Made by a program: the position numbers and the translations under genes. Positions 57,100 to 64,000 of a DNA stretch of 64,000 nucleotides are shown piece by piece. The stretch is from positions 3,599,308 through 3,663,307 of the forward strand of contig VCAZ01000021.1 of the NCBI GenBank assembly GCA_005784505.1, read 5' to 3'. Within the stretch, counting starts at the first letter, position 1, and every line of letters starts with the position of its first letter. The notes beneath the pieces are model-generated. The model saw nothing but the letters and a program-made list of their open reading frames with translations, searched no databases and had not been told where the DNA came from. Origin of the DNA: Bagarius yarrelli. Taxonomy: Eukaryota; Chordata; Actinopteri; Siluriformes; Sisoridae.

Positions 57100-57202
57100 T
57101 ACATTTACATTTCTGGCATCCAAATGAGCAGATTACCATCTTGGAAATTGAACCTACAATCTTCTGGTCAGCAGAACAACACCTTCACCACTGAGCTACA
57201 AC
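57100..57202 (-). repeat. tRNA-derived SINE, family A, left of a head-to-head pair
   Basis: TACATTTACATTTCTGGCAT, GAAATTGAACCTACAATCTT and the head inverse ACCACTGAGCTACAAC. The body is deleted. Confidence 0.7.
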
Positions 57203-57220
57203 TTTACTTTTAATTATTAG

Positions 57221-57340
57221 GTCATGAGTTCAAGTCCCAGCGCCACCTCCAAGTTGCCCCTGCTCGACCCTAAACTGCTTAGTGGTTAAATAAAAGGAAG
57301 CTGCACTGGATGAGATTGTCTGCCAAAACCTGGCACTGAC
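57221..57340 (+). repeat. tRNA-derived SINE, family A, right of a head-to-head pair
   Basis: GTCATGAGTTCAAGTCCCAG (B box), CAAGTTGCCCCTGCTCGACC and the tail CTGCACTGGATGAGATTGTC with TGCCAAAACCTGGCACTG. The A box is lost at the junction. Confidence 0.65.
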
Positions 57341-58318
57341 TGAAACGATGTGTTAGAAAAGAAACATCCTTATGTAGAAAGATAACGTTCGTAAATAAAA
57401 CATTAATTAAGGCTTTTTTTTAGTTGGCATGGGTACAGTGCAGTCACAGGCCTAGGCATGCACTAATCAAGCTGACTGCGCCTTTATACTGAACGGGTGA
57501 TGGCGACACTCGACAACAGCCGGTTTATTAAGCAAACGCAATTTTCTATTTCTCGCTTGCAGAATTCTAATTAACATGCAGAATTCTACTACATGAAAAA
57601 AAAAAAAACACTCCTGCAGCACACGCAGAACAACTTTTTTCATTTCCACTCACACGTTTGCAAGGAGAAATCATTAAAAGATTCTGGGAAGAAAGCATGG
57701 ACACGCAGTGGCTCGGATGTTCTTTGTGTTGCTAGCAGCATGCGCTCAGCTCGTCTGTGTACATGCGGCTGTGCTCCTCTCCCAGCACCAGGCTGAACAG
57801 ATGGACTCTCCAGCTCTGCCTGAAACCCTCCTACGCTGGTGGTCATGCAGTGCCACCAGGACACTCCTCACTAATTCCATGGCAAGGCAGGAGGGTTTTT
57901 ATTGCTACTGCAATGCTACTGGAGTGAGCTGGTAGGAGTGGGAGTGTCTTTGTTTGTCTTTTCCATCACTGCTGCTTGTGGTTGAGCTGAGAGATGGCTG
58001 GGGTTTCTGGCTTTAGTCATACACATAGGAGAGTAAGCGTGTTCACCATCTCCAGCTGAGGGATTAGCTTTAAAGCCAAGTTGTAGCATAGATAATATGG
58101 CTAAAAAAACATGGTTATTTTCAGTCGATGAATCTAGGATCATCACACAGATTAATCACCAATTATTTTACTTTATGCAACGAATTACTGAGCAATTTTA
58201 GACAAGTTCAGCTTGCCATAGCCATGTCTTCTTTCGTGTGAGTGCTAGGGTTAGAATTACAGTGTTGTGCTACAACGTCACATTGGGTAAACCTTGCTAT
58301 TGCAGAGCTTTACATTAC
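57341..58318. other. Intron 1, nothing recognised
   Basis: The 57718 start frame (MFFVLLAACAQLVCVHA) looks like a signal peptide but has no supporting exon structure; see the rejected list. Confidence 0.35.
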
Positions 58319-58402
58319 GACCAATGGTATCAAAAGATGATTCGGTAACAAAAATCATTTGTTGACGTTGTCGATAACGTCGGCTAATTGTTTCAGCCTT
58401 AA
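58319..58402. repeat. MITE fragment, TTTCAGCC-end type
   Basis: GATGATTCGGTAACAAAAAT, TTGTTGACGTTGTCGATAAC and TAATTGTTTCAGCCTTA, the right end of a GGCTGAAAC-type element. Confidence 0.55.
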
Positions 58403-58711
58403 TTGACGCTAAAGTACCCATCTTCAGCTTTCAGTCTCTCAGACACTGCCCTTTTCCTCTCAGCCCTGCTCCTATGACTTTTCAAGTCAGCACAGATGTC
58501 GGCGGTGTCAGCAGCTCAGCTCTTGCCACCTTCCACACCTAAACGTGTTGTGACACGCCATGCTAAGAGACCATCCATTCACACACTGCACAGGAATCTG
58601 CACATTTCACCAAATGCCTGGTCACCTGAACTCTAAACACACCAATGCAGAGTGAGGGAGCTCGGCATTCTTACATCTAACTGGAAGGATTGTCAAACAC
58701 CTACTAACGGA

Positions 58712-58858
58712 AGCAGCAATTAAGTGGCAAAGATATTAGACTGCTGACTGGAGGATTGTGGGTGCATTCCCAGCACCATCAGACTGCTTAGTTCGATAAA
58801 AAAAGAGATCCAAGTCATTCTGGATAAGGGCATCTACCAAATTGCAAAAATGTAAAAT
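58712..58858 (+). repeat. tRNA-derived SINE, family A, decayed
   Basis: AGATATTAGACTGCTGACTG, GATTGTGGGTGCATTCCCAG (B box) and TTCTGGATAAGGGCATCTAC. Confidence 0.75.
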
Positions 58859-59197
58859 GTACTGACTCAGGAAGCGAGAGTCACCTCAAGTCAAAGAGAC
58901 TGACTTACACATCAGCCTACAGCCAACACACCTTTTGCCATATGGAAACACACGCTTAGACACATGGCTACATATGGAGAACAGCAATAAACCTTTAATT
59001 ACTCTTGAAACAATAAATATTTATCTTAACACCCCCCCCCAATCACAGATGACTTAAAATACATGGCAAGGGACACCACACTGCATAGCCCAATGGCAAA
59101 GATGCCAATCGGCCTATTTGGACCTGAGAATTCCTGGAAAAACCCTCTAAAAGATAGATCGACTATGCAAAACACTACACACACCAAAAGGTTAAGG

Positions 59198-59264
59198 CAG
59201 GAACCAAATCTCTAACCTTGGAGGTTCGAGGCAAAGGTGCTAACCACTAGGCCACCATTTCCCT
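59198..59264 (-). repeat. SINE family A head, left of a head-to-head pair
   Basis: The inverse head AGGTGCTAACCACTAGGCCA and the CTAACCTTGGAGGTTCGAGG block. Only the tRNA-like part survives. Confidence 0.6.
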
Positions 59265-59282
59265 AAGCAATAAATATAAAAA

Positions 59283-59400
59283 GTGATAGCTCATGAGTTA
59301 AATTGTTGAGTTTCTGAGCAAGGCTATTAACCCTGAACCGCTCTGTTGGATGAAAAAGGAGTTTTTCTATATACGGGGTCTGCCAAACGGCGGAAACGTT
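59283..59400 (+). repeat. SINE family A, right of a head-to-head pair
   Basis: GTGATAGCTCATGAGTTAAA (A box), GAGCAAGGCTATTAACCCTG and GGGGTCTGCCAAACGGC. Confidence 0.65.
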
Positions 59401-59739
59401 TGCAGCACTTACAAACTACTAATGGGAAAGCGTTCAACTTGACAATGAAAAAAAAAATAGATATTCACAATCAAAAAATATAATTATGACCCACGCTAAA
59501 AACATAACAGTAAAAATATATTGAAAAATTTAAGACACTTGAAAAAATAGGGCTGTCAGGTTTTGGTTTTATAAGACGACTGAATAAACTCTTAATTGCG
59601 ATTAAAAGAGGTGCATTTTAAAGAACTATTTCACAAATAAAAAAAGGGATATTAAAGTGAGTGGGGAGAGTGTGTTATACAAACAAGCCTTCTAATTTTA
59701 CAGAGAAAATGATTGCTTAAAGGTTTGGGTTAAAGCATA
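59401..59739. other. Intron 1, AT-rich, nothing recognised
   Basis: A-runs only. Confidence 0.4.
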
Positions 59740-60130
59740 CAGAGTTATTTCAAAAGTTGTTTTAAGTGACTCAGCAGGGATCAGACGGTGTCAGGGCCAC
59801 CGGCTTCTCTCACTCAGTTGCCAGTCATCATAAGTCAAATGCCAAATGCTTTCAGTCTATGGCTGCGCTATTAAAATCCACAGCCAGTGGTGTCCCAGTG
59901 GCTCTTACAAGCCCTCACTGAGTGAAAAATGCCTGCCGTGCTGAGTCACTCGAGCTGAGCAACACAGGAACTGGCAGCGCAATCACAGGTGATTGTTCGG
60001 GTTGGGATAATAGGATGAGTAAAAAATAAAAACAGACATTCACCGCCTGGCTGATGAGACAAGCAATTAGTGTCTTTTATTGAGGAATTAAATTAATTAA
60101 TTTGTCCAACTGTTCTTTTCATTTGATCAT
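59740..60130. other. Repeat-free island, candidate conserved element
   Basis: Contains two AP-1-like sites (TGACTCAGC at 59767 and CTGAGTCACTC at 59940), a GCAATCACAGGTGATTG palindrome-like core near 59980, and AATTAAATTAATTAATTTG. Balanced DNA in an AT-rich flank. Function not shown. Confidence 0.35.
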
Positions 60131-60959
60131 TTCATGTTTGGGATCAAACAAATCCCAAGAGTCCCTATTAAATTTTATTAAGTTAGCATGGGGTAGGGAA
60201 AACAAGCAGTGCTTCTGACATGCGTTTTAGGGGAACATCTAACAAGGCTTGGGCTAAAACCACAACCTACAAGGTAGGCGCAATCAGGTACCAAGCAAAA
60301 AGATACAGCTATTTGTCAAACTTTACGACACAATCGACCCTGAACCACCAGCAACCAAATGGCCCACACACATCCACCCTTTCACTTTCCAGTGGCTGCT
60401 TTTCCTTGTGTGTGTGACCCCCTTCAGTAACCAAACACAGTGGGGAGTAAAATGTTTGATTGTAGGCTCATCTGACCACAAGGGAAATTCTTGCTTTACT
60501 ACAAGTTTAAGAAACAGCTTGTTTAAATAAAAGTCAATTTTTAAGGCTGATTTTAAAATTTATGAACTGCAAAACTCAATGGCAAAACTTTCAATCTTCT
60601 TGCTGCCAGGTTTTTTTTACCTTCTTCGACTGTTTCCTCAGCGTGCAAGGAAAGTGTTCTCCTGGGGCGGTTTTGGGGTTATGTTTATGGCTCTAACTGT
60701 TCTAAACTGCAAACTTATTTTGTCTGTAGCCATGTGCTATTTTTGGGAATATTTTGTTGTTTCTGTGGTAAAACAACACAAAGGAGTTTCACGTTCATAA
60801 AAAAAAAATAAGATGTAAAATAACAACATGCAAAGGAAAAAAAAAGTTAATAAAATTACGGAATTAAGTGCTAATTGCAGTCCCAGAATGCAGGCTGTGT
60901 AAAACCGTTTAGCTCCGCTCTTCATAAATAATCCTTAGAAAATGTTTTGTAAGCACTCT
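60131..60959. other. Intron 1, nothing recognised
   Basis: GGCTCATCTGACCACAAGG (60467-60485) recalls a Tc1 coding fragment but is too short to call. Confidence 0.35.
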
Positions 60960-61200
60960 TGTGGTAATTTTTGTTGGTAAATGAGAGACATTAGCCTATT
61001 AGCTCATGTTCAAATTATTGAAAAGCAAAAAGTGTGTTTGGTGACCTATTTTGTTACATTTTGGGCAGGGCTTTACAATAACTGGTCAACTTTACAGTCA
61101 CTGTGATTGGATGCACGGTCACGCAGAATGCACAGGGATTGGTTGGATTTACTTTAAAAGTTGTGTTTGCACATGGTGAAATCCTGGAGGTTCTAACTAT
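60960..61200 (+). repeat. Unclassified dispersed repeat R3, copy 2
   Basis: TAATTTTTGTTGGTAAATGA, CAGTCACTGTGATTGGATGC, TGCACAGGGATTGGTTGGAT and ACATGGTGAAATCCTGGAGG. The best copy of the family. Confidence 0.7.
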
Positions 61201-61679
61201 TACAAGAGAAAAATCGTGTTCCGACAATCGTCTGTTCCTATAATCTAAACAAGAGGGGGGAAAAAAATGTACTGAGCCAAACCACTTTATGTTTAAATAC
61301 ACAAAACAACTGGAACAGTCATTTGATGTGGTGATGCTGTTAATTGTTAAATACACAAAATAACTGGCACATTTGTTGGATGTGGTAATGCTGTTAATTG
61401 TTTTGAATAGTTTTTTTTTTGTTATTTATGCTTAAACTGGCTATGGTAATCAAATCGGTTTGGATTTGGTTGTATTTATATATTAAAATGTTACTAATTG
61501 TGTATTTATGGAATTACGCTTTACGAATGTTATATTAAAAACAATTTAAACATTATACTAACATTGTATGTTTTGTCTTGGCTGTAAACAAAAGCAGACT
61601 TTTTGTCTGTTGTAGTAAAAATACAACGGCAGATTCGTTAAAGATCAGGGGAGCTGGCAACCAAGCTACTTATCATTAA

Positions 61680-61805
61680 AACGCAATCCTATAGGCTACA
61701 TAGTGTAACATAGTGCACTACATAGTGTGTGGAATGAAATCACGCTTAATGTCTTGTGTAGTGCACATATGTAGGAGCTCTATGCTATTTAGCAAGTCGA
61801 CTCGT
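61680..61805. repeat. Dispersed repeat with ATAGTGCACTACATAGTG core
   Basis: CATAGTGTAACATAGTGCAC, TACATAGTGTGTGGAATGA and TCTTGTGTAGTGCACATATG. The TAGTGCACTA theme is a common fish MITE terminus. Confidence 0.45.
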
Positions 61806-61929
61806 GAAATTTGCCATTACCATAGCAACAGCTGTAAATCATGGCTTATACCTCAAGCACAGCACTAAGAGCAATGGGAAAAATATCCCGGTACTGAAAC
61901 TAAGGAGTGTAAATAGTTTGAGGCCCAGT

Positions 61930-62175
61930 TAGGGCTGCGACGATAAACGATATCATATTGAATTGGGATAAACTTTATGTCAATAACGATGATAGTCTCT
62001 GAACTTTTTTTACTCAATATAATTTAAAAGCCTGTTCACGTTCCACCATTCTTTCGGTGGGAGCATGGGTGAAATCTTTGTATTGTACAGCACTCAAAAA
62101 GAACAAAGTTAAACATGTATCAATCAATTGGTAGCGCTCAATATGGAAAAAATTTATCAACATCGCCCAGCCCTA
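61930..62175. mobile_element. MITE, 246 bp, TAGGGCTG termini
   Basis: The left end TAGGGCTGCGACGATAAACG and the inverse right end TAGGGCTGGGCGATGTTGAT are clear inverted repeats. ATCATATTG and CAATAACGATGAT lie inside. No coding capacity. Probable non-autonomous hAT-like element. Confidence 0.7.
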
Positions 62176-62204
62176 GGTCCACTGTTTATTTCGATGCTGA
62201 TAAA

Positions 62205-62573
62205 TAGAACTGAAATGATTATCGACAATAAAAAAAAATTTAAAGGCCTGTAATAGGGCAGTTAACTAAAGTTAAAAGTGTCAGTGTCACTATGGTGTCA
62301 GTGTCACGTTCAGTTAGCATTCTTACCTTAACTTTATCTTAGAAATTAGATCTTTAGTCCATCTAGAGCTAGCTGATGTTAAATCTTATTATTAGTGAAT
62401 AACTAAATATGCAAATACAAAAATAAACTACAAAAAGATATAAATAATAGGAATATAAATACTTGACACTTTCAGTCCAGTGAAGCTGATCTTTTGTAAC
62501 AGGTGAAAAGATGTTCTTGTTTTATTCAGGGTTTATCAATCAGATAAAATAATTGTTTGTTGCAGCCCGACTA
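62205..62573. mobile_element. Decayed MITE, GGGCTGNAA-type ends
   Basis: AGAACTGAAATGATTATCGA at the left and ATAATTGTTTGTTGCAGCCC at the right are an imperfect inverted pair, following directly on the previous MITE. Confidence 0.5.
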
Positions 62574-62789
62574 GAAAATTAGGTTAGGTCTGCCATGCCG
62601 GCTACTGAATAGTTGTGTGGGTTTTAGTACAATAACTGTTTTTTTTGTATTGGTTGCTCTAAAAACATTTAAATAATGCTGGCCTTGCTTTATAGCTACA
62701 GCTATGACGCCTAAACTCTGTGCACACACACTCTCTACCCTAACCCTAGCCATGACAGTTAGTTAACAATGTTGAAACCAAAATTTTTA
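62574..62789. other. Intron 1, nothing recognised
   Basis: No gene or named repeat. Confidence 0.4.
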
Positions 62790-62960
62790 GTCCCCCATGA
62801 TTTCCTGATGTCATGATCGCAACTATAACGACAAATTCAACCAATCCCTGTGCACGTGCATTTCATTCAATCACTGTGACAATCAGATGTAGACGCTAAT
62901 ATTTCCTATTACCAACAAAAATTACAGTAAGAAAGCTAAGGAAATCAATGTTCTTTACAA
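62790..62960 (-). repeat. Unclassified dispersed repeat R3, copy 3 (inverted)
   Basis: CAAATTCAACCAATCCCTGT, GTGCATTTCATTCAATCACT and TATTACCAACAAAAATTACA are the reverse complement of blocks at 60960-61160. Confidence 0.65.
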
Positions 62961-64000
62961 AAGCGAATTCAAACTGTTTAACACTGTGTGCACTGTTACT
63001 TCCCTCAATTTTATTGCATCACAGCTGCTGTGAAATCACAAATTTTAACCCGCAACAATCAAGAACAGCGCTGTGAAATCCTGGGTACGCTGTCTAGTAA
63101 GGGAACAAGTAGTGGCTTATACTACCTGACTTTTAACCACATGTGCAATAATAAATAAATAAGCTCATAATTAGAAATAATATTATTGTATTTAATCTCA
63201 CGCACCTACTTGCACAGGAAGCTTGAAATTACCAATTTTGCGGAACAACGGTGCATTCTTAAAGTCAGTTGATGCAAAGTGCAAGGGAGAAAAATGCAAC
63301 AGATTCTGTTGCACTAGGTCACGTCTACTAGCGACTCAGTCTGCACCAAGATGAAATAGAAGATCTGTTTGCACCGCAGCATGATCCTGGTGTCCTTAGA
63401 GCAGGCTGCAGTAATACCCAAACCTCCTTAGAGAGCAAACATGCTTAGCAGATGTAATAAATATGTTTCAGCGTTTCCTCAGCCACACCTCTTGAAGCCG
63501 GTCCATCGACCTGTCTGTCTGTCTGTCTGTCTGCGTTTTCTTCTGGATTCTTTCACAGATTCTGACAAAACGCAATATCACAAAAATAGGATCATTTTAA
63601 GCTACGACTGACAATTCCAGCCCGGATAGACAGAAGAATAGTCTCTAAAGTGAGCGCTCTCACATCAGTTCAGAGCTTTTTAAAACCATTGCTTGGTATA
63701 AAGGAGGAAATGGAATTGGTGGCAGGCGAATGACTTAACGAATGACTGCCAATAGAGAAACGGATTTATAAACAGCGAGGATATGGTAAAGGCGGCTAGC
63801 AGATGCACCAGAGACAGACAGGACATGATGTTAAATAATAAACAAATAGGAGGCTTCTCAGGCAGCTGAATAAACAATCTAGTATTCCACCACCAGTTAC
63901 ACTGCATTTTTTTGTGAATTTGTACGTTAAAGCCACACCTTTCTGCTTGAATCCAAAAAATCATTCTAGGCATTGGTGAGTCAGTGCTATATTATGAGAA
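62961..64000. other. Intron 1 to the window edge, one (CTGT)n
   Basis: (CTGT)n at 63510-63533. The rest is unique-looking, and 63350-63480 and 63660-63900 are repeat-free. No exon 1 of ppp3ca was recognised here. Confidence 0.4.

Noticed and set aside
57718..57935. Small secreted protein starting MFFVLLAACAQLVCVHA
   Set aside because: The first 17 residues resemble a signal peptide, but there is no recognisable mature domain, no promoter or splice evidence, and similar short frames are common by chance.
60440..60500. Tc1 transposase piece (GGCTCATCTGACCACAAGG)
   Set aside because: Only about 20 bases resemble the family; no frame or flanks support it.

Overview
The window is vertebrate nuclear DNA, almost certainly from a teleost fish. 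No bacterial-type gene organisation is present. Coding sequence is limited to two short exons, and the rest is intron packed with fish-type transposon debris, tRNA-derived SINEs and microsatellites. A catfish-like (siluriform/otophysan) host is my impression from the SINE and Tc1 types, not something proved here.

The one gene is on the minus strand: the calcineurin catalytic subunit A alpha, ppp3ca. Exon 2 (17864-18064) and exon 3 (470-594) join in frame through a split valine codon. They align without gaps to residues 20-128 of the human alpha isoform. Exon 3 carries the first two phosphoprotein-phosphatase metal-site motifs (GDIHG and GDYVDRG). The window therefore reads, in gene order: at least 45.9 kb of intron 1 (64000 down to 18065), exon 2, a 17.3 kb intron 2, exon 3, then the first 469 bases of intron 3. 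Exon 1, the promoter and exon 4 onward are outside the window or were not found.

Intron 2 (595-17863) holds a deleted RTE-like LINE (12045-13225), a Tc1 transposon broken by an L2-like LINE tail (15666-17233), a short deleted Tc1 (3985-4451), MITEs whose ends resemble GGGCTG-type termini, and several tRNA-SINEs. Intron 1 holds a 1.16 kb minisatellite with a 31-bp unit (29129-30290), a Tc1 with a nested hAT-like insertion that has a clear 8-bp target duplication (36361-37702), a DIRS-type retroelement remnant (38025-39020), a Tc1 ending at a 73-bp-arm palindrome (41684-42477), more MITEs, and three head-to-head SINE pairs. Repeat-free islands at 13980-14400, 22900-23200, 50930-51230, 54290-54830, 56340-56640 and 59740-60130 are the best places to look for conserved intronic enhancers.

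No clear new biological system is visible. The points most worth following are the CT microsatellite inside the exon 2 splice acceptor, the one-sided strand orientation of all long GA tracts, the degraded middle of the 31-bp minisatellite, the palindrome joined to a Tc1 end, and the nested insertions with datable boundaries.
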